A DNA stretch of 64,000 nt from Opitutia bacterium (GCA_003142955.1 PLOH01000142.1:38308-102307), one strand, 5' to 3'. Positions 30,280-41,090 are shown, numbered from the stretch's first letter. Notes: generated by a model from the sequence alone, not told the origin. Made by a program: numbers and translations.

Positions 30280-30978
30280 TCACACGGCAGCGGTATGCAG
30301 GGCGACAATGCCCAGGCTCATTTTGGTCGCGGTGACGGCGGAGAACCCGCAGCCGCGGATCTCGGCGCTTAAGCCGGCGCGGTCGGGAAATTCGCCGATC
30401 GTCCGTCCGAGGTACTCGTAGGCGGCGCGGTCGCCGGTGACGAGCCCTGCCAGTCGCGGCAGCACCCGTTGGATGTAGAAATAGTACACCGGACGAAACC
30501 ACGAAGCCGGCTGGGAAAATTCGAGGACGAACAGCCGGCCGTGCGGGCGGCGAAGCACGCGCCGTATTTCGCTCAACGCTCGCCGGCGGTCCGCCATGTT
30601 GCGCAGGCCAAAGGCAATCGTTACGGCATCGACGGAGCCGTCTCCGAGCGGCAGAGAAAGCCCGTCGCCCGGACGAAAACTCACGTTGGCAAACCCGCCG
30701 GAACGGCGTTTTTTTGCTTCGGCCTCCTCTAGCATGGGCCGGCAGAAATCCAGTCCGATGATGGCAACGTCCGATGGCAGGCTGCGGCCCAGCGCGAAGG
30801 CGACGTCGCCGCTGCCGGTCGCAAGGTCCAGGACGGTTTGAGGATGGATCTCGCGCACCGCCGCGACCAGCCGGCGGCGCCACCAGCGGTCAACTCCGCC
30901 GCTCAGCAGACGGTTGGCGAGATCGTAGCGGCGCGCGATCCGCGCAAACATGGTGTTGACGGCCGTGGAGTCGGGCAT
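30280..30978 (-). CDS. ubiE/menG: Demethylmenaquinone/ubiquinone methyltransferase
   Basis: MFARIARRYDLANRLLSGGVDRWWRR; VLDLATGSGDVAFAL; AFGLRNMADRRRALSEIRRVL. Confidence 0.93.
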   Translation of the reverse strand: MPDSTAVNTMFARIARRYDLANRLLSGGVDRWWRRRLVAAVREIHPQTVLDLATGSGDVAFALGRSLPSDVAIIGLDFCRPMLEEAEAKKRRSGGFANVSFRPGDGLSLPLGDGSVDAVTIAFGLRNMADRRRALSEIRRVLRRPHGRLFVLEFSQPASWFRPVYYFYIQRVLPRLAGLVTGDRAAYEYLGRTIGEFPDRAGLSAEIRGCGFSAVTATKMSLGIVALHTAAV

Positions 30979-31017
30979 GGAGGGTTCAGGCGACCGGCAA
31001 TGCGGGCCGGAGGCAAG

Positions 31018-32619
31018 TCAACGTTGAGAGGGAGGATCACCCTGCGCGCGAAACCGGGCCACCACCCAGCGCGAAAGGACCTGGTCGGGAGCATCGACGA
31101 CTTCGCGAGAGATTTCAAAACGGCGCAGTTCACCGTCGCGGGCGATGAGCTTGAGGCCGTGATGGAAATCGCGAAACTTGTCTTCGCAAAGGGCGCGGAT
31201 CGTCTTGTCGGCGGCCAGGCTGAGTTCGATGAGCCGCTCGATCGCCGATTCATCAAAGACGAGCTCAAAGCCATAGTCCTTCTGAAACCTTGCGGCGAAT
31301 GCGGCGACGTCGGCTTTGAGGACATCGCGCTGCTGGGCGGCATTTTGTTTCAACAGGAACTGGAGGGTCTCGGACGGCGCGGCGACGGTCGCGCGGTCGA
31401 TCTTGAACGTCTTCACCGCCGTGGAGGGCAGTTCGAATTTGAAGTCGCGCAGGACGCGCTCCAGCACCGTCATGAGCCCGCGGGCGCCGGTGTGCTCGGC
31501 GTGGGCCTGCGTCGCGATCTCGCGCACGGCGTCCAGGGTGATTTCGAAATCGATGCCGTACCCGGAGAAATCCGCGCGGTACTGCTGGAGGATGCTGCCT
31601 TCGGAAGTCAGCAGGATTTTTTCCAGGTCAGCCGGGGTGAGTATCTGGCAGGCGACGCGCACCGGCAGGCGGCCCACGAATTCGGGTTCCATTCCGTATT
31701 CAATGAAATCGCGGCTTTGGGCCAGGCCGAGAAAGTCGTCGTCATCGCTGGCACGCTCGCGGCTGGCGGAAGCGAAGCCGATCTGGCCGCTTCGCACGCG
31801 TCGTTTTACCTGGTCGGAGAGCTTGTCGAAGGCGCCGCTCACAATGAAAAGAACGTGCCGGGTGTTGATCGTGCGTCGCCGGGGACCGGATCGCCGCTGA
31901 AGGTCCATCATCGCTTGAATCTGGCCGGCGATGTCATTCTGGCTTTGCAGATTCACCTCGGTATCTTCCATGAGCTTGAGCAGATTGATCTGCACCCCGC
32001 GCCCCGAGACATCGCGACCGACCGTGTTGCCGGCAGCCGAGGCGATTTTGTCGATCTCGTCGACGTAGATGATGCCATATTGGGCCAGTTCGACATCACC
32101 ATTGGCGGCTTTCACGAGGTCGCGCACCAAATCTTCGACATCGCCGCCCACATATCCTGTTTCCGAAAACTTCGTGGCGTCCGCCTTTACGAAGGGAACG
32201 CCTATAAGTTTGGCGATGCAGCGCATTAGATATGTCTTCCCAACGCCCGTCGGACCCAACAGGAGGATGTTCTGTTTGGCATAGTCGCGCTCCTGTAAAC
32301 CCGGGTTTTCGAGACACTGGCGCACATGATTATAGTGATCGCAGATGGCGACTGAGAGCACCTTCTTGGCTTCGGCCTGCTGAATGACGAAGCGGTCGAG
32401 GTAATCGCGGATTTCGCGCGGTTTGAGATTGAACTCGCGGATGAGGCGAAGGGTGGCCTCGTGTTCCTTATTTGTTTCGTCTTCAGCAGCTTCAGAATTG
32501 CCCCCCGAGGCGCCAGCTTCCGGGCGGGAGAAAACTGTCTTAACATTCGAACCTCGAAGGAGTTCCTGAATTTGTCGTGGCAGTTGCTCGAACGGAGTGG
32601 ATGGGGGTTTGTCGCTCAT
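31018..32619 (-). CDS. ClpX-like AAA+ ATPase lacking the usual N-terminal zinc-binding domain
   Basis: LLLGPTGVGKTYLMRCIAKLIGVPFVKADATKFSETGYVGGDVEDLVRDLV; GIIYVDEIDKIAS; PEFVGRLPVRVACQIL; no CxxC pair in the first ~80 aa. Confidence 0.85.
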   Translation of the reverse strand: MSDKPPSTPFEQLPRQIQELLRGSNVKTVFSRPEAGASGGNSEAAEDETNKEHEATLRLIREFNLKPREIRDYLDRFVIQQAEAKKVLSVAICDHYNHVRQCLENPGLQERDYAKQNILLLGPTGVGKTYLMRCIAKLIGVPFVKADATKFSETGYVGGDVEDLVRDLVKAANGDVELAQYGIIYVDEIDKIASAAGNTVGRDVSGRGVQINLLKLMEDTEVNLQSQNDIAGQIQAMMDLQRRSGPRRRTINTRHVLFIVSGAFDKLSDQVKRRVRSGQIGFASASRERASDDDDFLGLAQSRDFIEYGMEPEFVGRLPVRVACQILTPADLEKILLTSEGSILQQYRADFSGYGIDFEITLDAVREIATQAHAEHTGARGLMTVLERVLRDFKFELPSTAVKTFKIDRATVAAPSETLQFLLKQNAAQQRDVLKADVAAFAARFQKDYGFELVFDESAIERLIELSLAADKTIRALCEDKFRDFHHGLKLIARDGELRRFEISREVVDAPDQVLSRWVVARFRAQGDPPSQR

Positions 32620-32711
32620 TTTATTGGAATTGTAAGCCTTTGCTGTTGACGGAGTTCAATCTTCGAATAGGTTGGCTGTCTTCAATTTGCATGTTACCAA
32701 AAGGAATCACC

Positions 32712-33059
32712 ATGTCGACTAACCTGACAAAACGCGAGATAGTGCTACAGATCTACGAGAAGACTGGATTTCCCCAAAAGGAGGTTCAGACAACCGTGCA
32801 GATGACCTTGGACATTATCATGAATGCTTTGGCTGCGGGCCGGAACGTGGAATTGCGCAACTTCGGAGTCTTGGAAGTGCAGGTGCGCAAAGCACGCGTG
32901 GGCCGCAATCCCAACAAACCGGAGACCGAAGTCATCATTCCGCAACGAGCTGTGGTCAAATTCAAGTCTGGAAAGATCCTGAAGGCAAAGCTCAAGAAGA
33001 TTGATCTGGTTCCGCTGCAAAATAAGGGTGGCGAAGCTCCGCCGCCGGCTGCAACCTGA
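32712..33059 (+). CDS. HU/IHF family DNA-binding protein
   Basis: MSTNLTKREIVLQIYEKTGFPQKEVQTTVQMTLDIIMNALAAGRNVELRNFGVLEVQVRKARVGRNPNKPE. Confidence 0.94.
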   Translation: MSTNLTKREIVLQIYEKTGFPQKEVQTTVQMTLDIIMNALAAGRNVELRNFGVLEVQVRKARVGRNPNKPETEVIIPQRAVVKFKSGKILKAKLKKIDLVPLQNKGGEAPPPAAT

Positions 33060-33067
33060 GTGGTTGC

Positions 33068-34381
33068 ATGGCTTTATTTCAGTCTCTGCCCGGATTCCGG
33101 GAGTTTCCTCCGGCTGCGTTCGCCCGCCGAAATCATGTGTTTCGGGTTTGGCGACAGGTAGCGTCGGCATTCGGCTTTTCCGAATACGATGCCCCGGTGC
33201 TGGAACCGCTCGACCTGTATAAGACCAAATCGGGCGAAGAGATTGAGCAGCAACTGTTCAGCTTTGTTGACAAAGGAGGACGGGAGGTAGCGCTCCGGCC
33301 GGAAATGACGCCGACGGTCTGCCGGATGGTGGGCGCGCAGGCTGGCAGCCTGAAACGTCCGATCAAATGGTTCAGCATTGCTGAGTTTTACCGCTACGAA
33401 CGCGCGCAAAAGGGCAGGGAGCGCGCGTTTTTTCAGCTCAATGCAGACATTTTTGGTGAGGAAGGCGTTGCAGCCGAAATCGAATTGATTTCGTTGCTGG
33501 TGCAATGTCTCGCCGGTTTCGGGCTGACGGAGCAGGACTTCTACGTGCGGCTGAGCGACCGCGATTTATGGTTCTACTATCTGGAGGCGTTGGGTTTGGA
33601 CGAAACGCGGATCCGCGCGCTGCTCGTCGCCATCGACAAATACGAGAAGCTCGGTGACGGGGCATTCAAAACCTATGCCGATCAATTCGGATCGTTGGAT
33701 CCTGCGGTGAAAGAGAAGGTTCTCGCGTTCCTCGCGATCAAGAGCTTGGAGCAGCTTGAACAGATCCTGATCCCGGTGGGCGGCGAAAAGCTTGCGGCGA
33801 GGGTCGCCGATTGGCGCCGGTTGCTCGAGGGGTTGTCGGCGATGGGACTGGCGCGTTTCGTCGCGGTCGACCTCGGCGTCGTGCGCGGTCTGGCCTACTA
33901 TACGGGCTTTGTCTTTGAGGCGTTTGACCGGAAGGGAGAGTTGCGGGCCATCGCGGGCGGCGGGCGCTATAACAATCTGGTGGCCAAGCTCGGCGGACCC
34001 GATCTGCCGGCCGTTGGCTTTGCCATTGGCGATGTGACCATGGGTTTGCTGCTCGATGCGCGTGGAATGATGCCCGGGTACGTCAGCGCTGCGGACGTTT
34101 ATGCGGTGCTGGGTGGGGAGGCGGAGCGAAAAGCGGCCTTTGGAGACATCCATGCGCTACGGGCGGCGGGATATCGGGTGGAGTATCCATTGAAACCGCT
34201 GGCCTTCGGCAAGCAGTTCAAGGCCGCGCTGGAATCCGGGGCCAAGCTCGCGCTGATCTATGGGAGTGATGAGTTGGCGCGTGACGTCGTCAAGCTGCGC
34301 GACTTAGGCGGGCGGACGGAGCGAGACGTGCCGCGCGACCAAGTGCTTGCCGCGGTGCGCGGCTTTCTTGCCGGACCCTGA
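33068..34381 (+). CDS. hisS: Histidyl-tRNA synthetase (HisS/HisZ-type class II fold)
   Basis: ALRPEMTPTVCRMV (motif 2 region); FYRYERAQKGRERAFFQLNADIFG; VDLGVVRGLAYYTGFVFEAF; AGGGRYNNLVAKLGG. Confidence 0.9.
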   Translation: MALFQSLPGFREFPPAAFARRNHVFRVWRQVASAFGFSEYDAPVLEPLDLYKTKSGEEIEQQLFSFVDKGGREVALRPEMTPTVCRMVGAQAGSLKRPIKWFSIAEFYRYERAQKGRERAFFQLNADIFGEEGVAAEIELISLLVQCLAGFGLTEQDFYVRLSDRDLWFYYLEALGLDETRIRALLVAIDKYEKLGDGAFKTYADQFGSLDPAVKEKVLAFLAIKSLEQLEQILIPVGGEKLAARVADWRRLLEGLSAMGLARFVAVDLGVVRGLAYYTGFVFEAFDRKGELRAIAGGGRYNNLVAKLGGPDLPAVGFAIGDVTMGLLLDARGMMPGYVSAADVYAVLGGEAERKAAFGDIHALRAAGYRVEYPLKPLAFGKQFKAALESGAKLALIYGSDELARDVVKLRDLGGRTERDVPRDQVLAAVRGFLAGP

Positions 34382-34466
34382 ACTTTCCGTCGCGGCCGGT
34401 CGCATGGAGGAGGCCTGGCCGTCGAATCTCGGCTAACCGGGCGATGCTTCGATCCGGCTTCCTGCG

Positions 34467-34859
34467 TCAGGCCAGCCGGCAACCGCGGAGCTTGCAGTCC
34501 ACGTTTACGATATGCGCGCCGATCCACCGGGAGGTTTCCCGGTGAACCTCCAGGACGAGCGAAAGTGAGGCGCCCGTCTGCAGTGTGGCGAGCCAACCGT
34601 CGAGCTTGGCCGCAAAATCCAGGTGGGCCTGCTTGTTGGCGACGGCCGACGGACAATTCACCCGCGTCATGTGCGCCTCTTCGCGTGCGAAGTGTTCGCG
34701 CGAATAACGATTGAGGAAGGAGACGAGCGGAATCACCTGCTCCTTGCCCACGCCTTTTTTCAGGGCGGAGTCGAGTTCGTTCAGACTCGCGATCAATTTT
34801 CGATGATCGTCATCAATGGTCGGATGGCCGGTTTCGAGGGCGGGAGTCCAGGGAATCAT
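34467..34859 (-). CDS. Bacteriohemerythrin-like protein
   Basis: MIPWTPALETGHPTIDDDHRKLIASLNEL; HFAREEAHM; HLDFAAKL; IGAHIVNVD hemerythrin ligands. Confidence 0.92.
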   Translation of the reverse strand: MIPWTPALETGHPTIDDDHRKLIASLNELDSALKKGVGKEQVIPLVSFLNRYSREHFAREEAHMTRVNCPSAVANKQAHLDFAAKLDGWLATLQTGASLSLVLEVHRETSRWIGAHIVNVDCKLRGCRLA

Positions 34860-34921
34860 GCGTGCCTCATCGGCACAGAAAAAGGAGAACTTGAGACTGC
34901 CAGCCGGTCCACCGTTTCGCG

Positions 34922-35329
34922 TTAACGGAGATCTTTCGGCCCAAAAGCCTTCGGGAGCAGTTGATCGAGCGAAATCTCGATCCGGTCCGGCGAATCGCAC
35001 ACGCACAGGACGGTGGCGGTTGGGCCGAATTCGTGAATGACCTGCCGGCAGGCGCCGCAGGGCGCGGTCGGCCGGGGTGTTGGCGTGTAGACGGCCACCG
35101 CCACGAGTCGGCGCTGGCCCGCCGCCACCGCGGTGAAAACGGCGGTGCGCTCAGCGCAGATCGTGAGACCAGAGGAGGCGTTCTCGACGTTGCAGCCGGA
35201 GAAGATTTTTCCCGACGCAGTCAAGACGGCAGCGCCGACGCGGAATTCCGAATAGGGGGCGTAGGATGATCGGGCCGCGCGACGCGCGGCCGCGGCGAGA
35301 CGGCGGATTTGCGAAGGGGAGAGGCTCAT
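34922..35329 (-). CDS. cdd: Cytidine deaminase
   Basis: SYAPYSEFRVGAAVLTASGKIFSGCNVENASSGLTICAERTAVF; PCGACRQVIHEF. Confidence 0.95.
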   Translation of the reverse strand: MSLSPSQIRRLAAAARRAARSSYAPYSEFRVGAAVLTASGKIFSGCNVENASSGLTICAERTAVFTAVAAGQRRLVAVAVYTPTPRPTAPCGACRQVIHEFGPTATVLCVCDSPDRIEISLDQLLPKAFGPKDLR

Positions 35330-35371
35330 GGTGGACGACAGGCTGACGTTTTCCGGGCGATTCACCGAGGT

Positions 35372-36565
35372 TCAGATCCCGAATTCCCTCTTGACGGTGG
35401 CAAACTGCTCGACCGCGAACGCCAGGTCCGCCGGACGGTGCGCGGCCGACACCTGGGTGCGGATCCGGGCGGCGCCCTGCGGCACGACCGGATAAAAAAA
35501 GCCGATCGCGTAGATGCCGAGCTCGAGCAAACGGGTCGAAACCCGCTGCGCCAGCGCGGCATCGCCGATCATCACCGGCACGATGGGATGGATGCCGGGC
35601 CGGATGGTGAGTCCGGCGTCTTCGAGCCCGGCGCGGAAGAGGCGCGTGTTCGCCTCCAGTCGATCGCGCAATTCCGTCGAGCGCGTGAGGATTTCGAGTG
35701 CCTTGATCGAGGCGGCGGCGATCGCTGGAGCGAGGGCGTTGGAGAAGAGGTAGGGGCGGGAGCGCTGGCGGAGCAGGGCAATCAGATCGCGGCGGCCGCT
35801 GGCATAGCCGCCACTGGCGCCGCCGAGCGCCTTGCCGAGCGTGCCGGTGATGAGGTCGACCCGACCCCGAACTCCGCAGTGCTCGGCCGTGCCGCGGCCG
35901 CTCCGGCCCAGGAAGCCGACGGCATGACTGTCGTCGACCATCACCAGCGCGCCATGACGATCGGCGAGGTCGCAGATCCCGCGCAGGTTGGCGATCGTGC
36001 CCTCCATCGAAAACACGCCATCGGTGGCGATGAGCTTGAACCGGGCGCCGGCCGTCTCAGCTTCTTGGAGACGGGATGCAAGATCGGCGAGATCGTTGTT
36101 GCGATAGCGGTAGCGCCGGGCTTTGCCGAGGCGGATGCCGTCAATGATCGAGGCATGGTTCAGCTCGTCGCTGATCACGGCGTCCTCCGCCGAGAGCAGC
36201 GTCTCGAACAGGCCGGCGTTCGCATCGAAGCAGGAGGAGTACAGCAGCGTGTCGTCGGTGCCGAGAAACGCGCTGATCCCCGCTTCGAGTTGCAGATGAA
36301 CTTCCTGGGTGCCGCAGATGAAGCGCACCGAGGAAAGGCCATAACCCCAGCGATCGAGGCCCGCGTGCGCCGCCGCGATTACTTCGGGGTGGGCGGCGAG
36401 GCCCAGGTAGTTGTTGGCGCAGAGATTGAGGACCGGTTGTCCGGTGGCGACGGCGATCCGGCCGCCTTGGGGCGTCGTGAGGACGCGTTCTCGTTTGTAA
36501 AGTCCGGACCGTTCAATCTGGTCGAGCAGTGCGCTAACGTGGTCGGCGAACCGTGGGTCAATCAT
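35372..36565 (-). CDS. kbl: Glycine C-acetyltransferase (2-amino-3-ketobutyrate CoA ligase)
   Basis: [80 protein letters not shown]. Confidence 0.93.
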   Translation of the reverse strand: MIDPRFADHVSALLDQIERSGLYKRERVLTTPQGGRIAVATGQPVLNLCANNYLGLAAHPEVIAAAHAGLDRWGYGLSSVRFICGTQEVHLQLEAGISAFLGTDDTLLYSSCFDANAGLFETLLSAEDAVISDELNHASIIDGIRLGKARRYRYRNNDLADLASRLQEAETAGARFKLIATDGVFSMEGTIANLRGICDLADRHGALVMVDDSHAVGFLGRSGRGTAEHCGVRGRVDLITGTLGKALGGASGGYASGRRDLIALLRQRSRPYLFSNALAPAIAAASIKALEILTRSTELRDRLEANTRLFRAGLEDAGLTIRPGIHPIVPVMIGDAALAQRVSTRLLELGIYAIGFFYPVVPQGAARIRTQVSAAHRPADLAFAVEQFATVKREFGI

Positions 36566-36722
36566 GTTGGAACTATGACGCGGGGCCGGGGCGAGGGGAA
36601 GAGCGGTGTGATCCCCGCCGGTCGCTCCATTGGGGATCGGCATCATGCCAAGGCTGGACGTGAGCACGAGTTTCTGTGATGAACTGGCGGATCGATCGAT
36701 CAACTCTCAACCCGGGTGTCCC

Positions 36723-37469
36723 ATGAGTCTTGTGTTTCTGGTCTTCACCAACCTTGTCCTGATCACGCGGCTGTGGCACCAGGTGAGCGAGGGCGGGGTG
36801 AACTGGCGGCTGTGGGGGACGAAGATGGCCATCGAGCTTGCCGGCCTGGCGCTCTTTGAATGGCACTCCTGGCTGTTGGCGGCGGCCGCCACGGTCATCA
36901 CCATGAATCTGGCGGGCGTGCTCTGGCAGGCGTTGGGCTGGCGGCGCAATGCCGGGCATTTCATGTTGGGGCTGGTGTACCTGCTGGCGTTGAGCGTGTG
37001 GTTCTCGCCGGCGTTCGGACTGAGATTCTGGCCGCCGATTGGAGCGTTTTTTTCGGCCCTGAGCCAGCTGACGGCCTTCGACGCAATCTTTCAAAGCTCG
37101 TTTTCGACCTCGGCCATGCTCGTGCTCTTCGGATTGCTCGTGGCGATGAGCGAGATGAACCTCGCGGTGCGGGCCGTCTTCGACTATTTGAACCTCAAAC
37201 CGCGGGCTGCCACCGATGCCGACGAGGTGGACGTGGTGGCCTACGATCGGGGCCGGGTGATCGGTTTCCTCGAACGGGCGCTCATCTACGCGTTTGTGCT
37301 GGGTGGCCATTACGATGTGGTGGGCTTCATGCTCGTGGCGAAAGCGTTCGCCAATTTCCGTCACATCGAAGATCGGGCCTCGCTGGAATACGTGCTTATT
37401 GGCACCCTCATGTCGACCGGCCTCGCGATTGCGGTGGGCGAACTGGTCAATCATCTGATGGTGAGTTAG
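36723..37469 (+). CDS. Multi-pass membrane protein with a DUF3307-like C-terminal motif
   Basis: MSLVFLVFTNLVLITRLWHQ with repeated hydrophobic segments; C-terminus LERALIYAFVLGGHYDVVGFMLVAKAFANFRHIEDRASLEYVLIGTLMS. Confidence 0.6.
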   Translation: MSLVFLVFTNLVLITRLWHQVSEGGVNWRLWGTKMAIELAGLALFEWHSWLLAAAATVITMNLAGVLWQALGWRRNAGHFMLGLVYLLALSVWFSPAFGLRFWPPIGAFFSALSQLTAFDAIFQSSFSTSAMLVLFGLLVAMSEMNLAVRAVFDYLNLKPRAATDADEVDVVAYDRGRVIGFLERALIYAFVLGGHYDVVGFMLVAKAFANFRHIEDRASLEYVLIGTLMSTGLAIAVGELVNHLMVS

Positions 37470-37471
37470 CC

Positions 37472-38527
37472 TCAAGCCGGCGCCCCGCCTTCCCAGTCGA
37501 GGATGACCTTGCCCGACTGCCCCGAACGCATGAGGCGGAAAGCCTCTTGGAACTCGGTGAAGGGAAACCGGTGGGTGATGACCGGGGTGATATCGAGCCC
37601 GCTCTGGATGAGCGCTGTCATCTTGTACCAGGTCTCATACATCTCGCGGCCGTAGATTCCGCGGATCGTGAGCATGTTGAAGACCACCTTGTTCCAGTCG
37701 ACCGCGGCCTTTTCCGGCATGATCCCAAGCAGGGCGATGCGCCCTCCATGGTACATATTGTCGATCATGTCGTTGAGCGCCCGGGGACTGCCGGACATTT
37801 CTAGCCCGACGTCGAACCCTTCTTTCATGCCGATCTCACGCTGCACGTCCTGGAGGTTTTCCGCGGACACATCGACTACGCGCGTGGCGCCCATTTTTTG
37901 CGCCAGGGCGAGCCGCCGGGGATTGACGTCGGTGACCACAATCTTGCGCGCTCCCGACTTCTTGGCGATCGCCGCGGCCATGCAGCCGATGGGGCCGGCG
38001 CCGGTGATGAGCACGTCTTCGCCGACGAGGTCCCATTGCAGCGCCGTGTGCGTGGCGTTGCCGAGCGGATCAAAGCAGGCCAGGACCTCCAGCGGGATTC
38101 CGGGGTCCACGTGGACCGCGTTGCTGGCGGGAAGGCACAAGAACTCCGCAAAGGCTCCTTCGCGGTTGACCCCGACGCCCTTCGTATTCTTGCAGAGATG
38201 CCGCCGTCCGGCGAGGCAGTTGCGGCACTGGCCGCAGACAATATGACCCTCGCCGTCTACCAGATCGCCCCGCTGGAAGCCCTGAACATTGCTGCCGACC
38301 TCAACAATCTCTCCGACGAACTCGTGGCCGATGACCATCGGAGGCTTGATGGTCTGCTGGGCCCAGGCGTCCCAGTTGTAGATATGGACATCGGTGCCGC
38401 AGATCGCGGACCGCTTGATCTTGATGAGGACATCGTTGACACCGGGAATCGGCACCGGCACCTCGGTGAGTTCGAGGCCCGGCCCGGATTGGAGCTTGGC
38501 AATGGCGCGCATGGTTTTGGTGGCCAT
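37472..38527 (-). CDS. tdh: L-threonine 3-dehydrogenase
   Basis: [94 protein letters not shown]. Confidence 0.96.
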   Translation of the reverse strand: MATKTMRAIAKLQSGPGLELTEVPVPIPGVNDVLIKIKRSAICGTDVHIYNWDAWAQQTIKPPMVIGHEFVGEIVEVGSNVQGFQRGDLVDGEGHIVCGQCRNCLAGRRHLCKNTKGVGVNREGAFAEFLCLPASNAVHVDPGIPLEVLACFDPLGNATHTALQWDLVGEDVLITGAGPIGCMAAAIAKKSGARKIVVTDVNPRRLALAQKMGATRVVDVSAENLQDVQREIGMKEGFDVGLEMSGSPRALNDMIDNMYHGGRIALLGIMPEKAAVDWNKVVFNMLTIRGIYGREMYETWYKMTALIQSGLDITPVITHRFPFTEFQEAFRLMRSGQSGKVILDWEGGAPA

Positions 38528-38597
38528 GAAGGGGAGTGGTTTTTGCCTGCGCACGTTAGTGATCTCCGGCGCGGAGACAAACACCAAGGCGGCCGTC

Positions 38598-39098
38598 CTA
38601 TTCCGCCAGCAACTGTGCCCCCTCAATCACCAGCAGACGCGCCTTGGTCCGCACACCGCCTGCGGCGGAAAATCCCGTGAGGCGGTCCCCGGCGCCGACA
38701 ATGCGGTGGCAGGGCACGATCAAGGACCACGGGTTGGCGCCCAGGGCTGCGCCGATGGCGCGGCTCGTGGTGGGAAGCTCACCGAGGTTCGTGGCGAGGT
38801 CGCCGTAAGTCCGCGTCTGGCCCGCCGGCACCTTCCGGGTGGCCTCATAGACCCGCCGGGCAAATGGCGGTACGCCGGCAAGATCGAGTGGCACGTCGGC
38901 GAAGTCCTGGAGCTCGCCTGCGAGGTGCCGCTGCACCCGCGCCACCAGTTCGCGAATCCATGGCGGAGCCTCGTCGGGCGACGCGTCGGCCGGGCGGGCC
39001 GCGGGGGCGTCCCCGGGCAGATGGAAGGCCGTCAGGGTCGAACCGGTCCAGGCGAGGCCGCAGGGACCGATCGCAGTGGGAAAAGAAATCCGGGGCAT
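38598..39098 (-). CDS. ogt: Methylated-DNA--protein-cysteine methyltransferase
   Basis: [69 protein letters not shown]. Confidence 0.95.
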   Translation of the reverse strand: MPRISFPTAIGPCGLAWTGSTLTAFHLPGDAPAARPADASPDEAPPWIRELVARVQRHLAGELQDFADVPLDLAGVPPFARRVYEATRKVPAGQTRTYGDLATNLGELPTTSRAIGAALGANPWSLIVPCHRIVGAGDRLTGFSAAGGVRTKARLLVIEGAQLLAE

Positions 39099-39372
39099 GG
39101 CGGGCAAACCGCAGTCGACGCCGGGCCGGCCCGGGGCACAAGCGGAAATTCGGTTGCCCAGTTCCCGCGGCACCCCTAGCCTGCCTGCTCCCAGTTTCGG
39201 TCGTTGCCACGGTCGACCTTTTGCTTTCGACCACTGGGCCATCGAGAATCGCAGAATATGCAGGCTACCAATAACCGGAGGTGCCGGCCAGCGGGCTCGA
39301 CCCGCGGATCGCCGACAGTCTTTACGCCACCGGTCGAGTGGGGTGTGAACTGTTTGGGCTAAGCCCTCCGTC

Positions 39373-40641
39373 ATGCAGAATGCCTTCTACACCGCCTTCG
39401 ACGAGGAGACGCTGGGCGGACGGCGCAAGACCGACTACCGCAGCGCGTTCCAGATCGACCGGGACCGCGTCATCCACGCGCCTGCCTTCCGCAAGCTGCA
39501 GTCGAAAACGCAGGTGTTTCTGTCCGGCGAGTATGACTTTTATCGCACCCGCCTCACCCACTCGATGGAAGTTGCGCAGATTGGGCGCTCGATCTGCCGC
39601 TATCTGGAGAGCCGCGGCCAGCCGCTGCGGGACAATTTCCATCTCGATTCCGACCTGGTCGAATGCGCCTGCCTGGCGCACGACCTCGGGCATCCGCCGT
39701 TCGGCCACTCCGGCGAACGCACGCTGCAGGAATTGATGCAGCCTTACGGCGGTTTCGAGGGCAACGCCCAGACGCTGCATCTCGTGACGGAGACGCTTTA
39801 CCAGAACGAAAGCGGCGTACGCGGTATGCAGCCGACCCGGGCGCTGCTCGACGGCGTGTTGAAGTACAAGAAGCTGCACGGCGAGTTCCCGGTGCCTCCG
39901 TCGCAGCATTTCCTCTACGATCCGCAGCACGTTTATCGCGACTTCGTCTTTGGCGGGGCGGAGATTCCCGCCGCGCTGCAGGGCGGCCTGGCGCTCAACG
40001 CATTGAAGAGCGTGGAATGCCAGATCATGGACTGGGCGGACGACGCGGCGTATTCGCTCAACGACATCGTGGACGGCGTGAAAGCCGGGTTTCTGACCAT
40101 CGAGCGCATTGAACGCTGGGCGGGCGGCCAGGCCGTTGACTCCCGGCAGCAGCAGTGGATTGACACGCTGTTCGACGCCATCCGCGGCGACCGGCTCGAG
40201 GGCGTTTTTTCCACGAAGATCGGCCGGTTCATCCAGGCGTGCCGGCTGCACGAGCGCGACAATTTCATGGCCGCGAAGACCAACCGGTATCGCTTTGAAC
40301 TGGTGGTGGCGCCGGACGCTGAACAAGAGGCGCGCTTCTTCAAGCGACTGGCCAATGACATCATCTTCGAGAGTCCGCAGTTGCAGCAGGTGGAGCACAA
40401 GGCGCGACTGGTGCTGTCGAGCCTGTGGAATTCGGCCTGGCGCAACTACGTGGAGCCGGGGTCGCGGGTGATCCGCATCTTGCCGCCGAATGTCGGGGCG
40501 CTGATCGCCGCGGAGGGGGCCCTCGCGGGCAAGGCGCGCCGGGTCTGCGACTGGCTGGCCGGTCTGACCGATGGCATGATCGTCCGCACCTACCGGCGGC
40601 TGTTCGATCCGGAGTTCGGCTCGATTCGCGATTTGAGCTGA
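39373..40641 (+). CDS. dgt: Deoxyguanosinetriphosphate triphosphohydrolase-like protein
   Basis: DYRSAFQIDRDRVIHAPAFRKLQSKTQVF; RTRLTHSMEVAQIGRSI; ACLAHDLGHPPFGHSGE; NAQTLHL. Confidence 0.95.
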   Translation: MQNAFYTAFDEETLGGRRKTDYRSAFQIDRDRVIHAPAFRKLQSKTQVFLSGEYDFYRTRLTHSMEVAQIGRSICRYLESRGQPLRDNFHLDSDLVECACLAHDLGHPPFGHSGERTLQELMQPYGGFEGNAQTLHLVTETLYQNESGVRGMQPTRALLDGVLKYKKLHGEFPVPPSQHFLYDPQHVYRDFVFGGAEIPAALQGGLALNALKSVECQIMDWADDAAYSLNDIVDGVKAGFLTIERIERWAGGQAVDSRQQQWIDTLFDAIRGDRLEGVFSTKIGRFIQACRLHERDNFMAAKTNRYRFELVVAPDAEQEARFFKRLANDIIFESPQLQQVEHKARLVLSSLWNSAWRNYVEPGSRVIRILPPNVGALIAAEGALAGKARRVCDWLAGLTDGMIVRTYRRLFDPEFGSIRDLS

Positions 40642-40646
40642 GAGCC

Positions 40647-41090
40647 TCAGGGCTGCTTTTTGCCAAGCCTCACCGCGGTGCAGGGCAGGCCGCCGTTCTC
40701 GGTCAGCCGCTCCTCCAGGATGGTGAATCCATTCTTCTGATACAGCGCCAGCGCCGGGTGATTCTCCTTCATCGCCCAGAGCCACGGGTCCCCGGCAATG
40801 CGCCCCAGCACGTGACTCAACAAGGCCTGGGCAATGCCCCGGCGAAAGGCCGCGGGTTCGACGAAAAGCCAACCGATGAAACGGCCCTGATGTCCCACCA
40901 GGCCTCTCAGGTGGCCGGCTTCTTCCCAAACGTACACCGCGCTCTTCTTGAAGCCTTCGATCCTCGCGGTGTCGGAGGCGAGCGGGACGAAGGATGCCGC
41001 CACGGCCGCGGTCTGCAGTTCGTAAGGCTTGGACAGGTCAACGACTCGACAAGCCTCTTCCCAGTCCGAATCCTGATAGCGGCGGATCAT
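40647..41090 (-). CDS. GNAT family N-acetyltransferase
   Basis: MIRRYQDSDWEEACRVVDLSKP; GWLFVEPAAFRRGIAQALLSHVL; ALALYQKNGFTILEERL. Confidence 0.88.
   Translation of the reverse strand: MIRRYQDSDWEEACRVVDLSKPYELQTAAVAASFVPLASDTARIEGFKKSAVYVWEEAGHLRGLVGHQGRFIGWLFVEPAAFRRGIAQALLSHVLGRIAGDPWLWAMKENHPALALYQKNGFTILEERLTENGGLPCTAVRLGKKQP

Noticed and set aside
30838-32229. 463-aa plus-strand ORF
   Set aside because: Antisense to the ClpX-like gene; no independent support.
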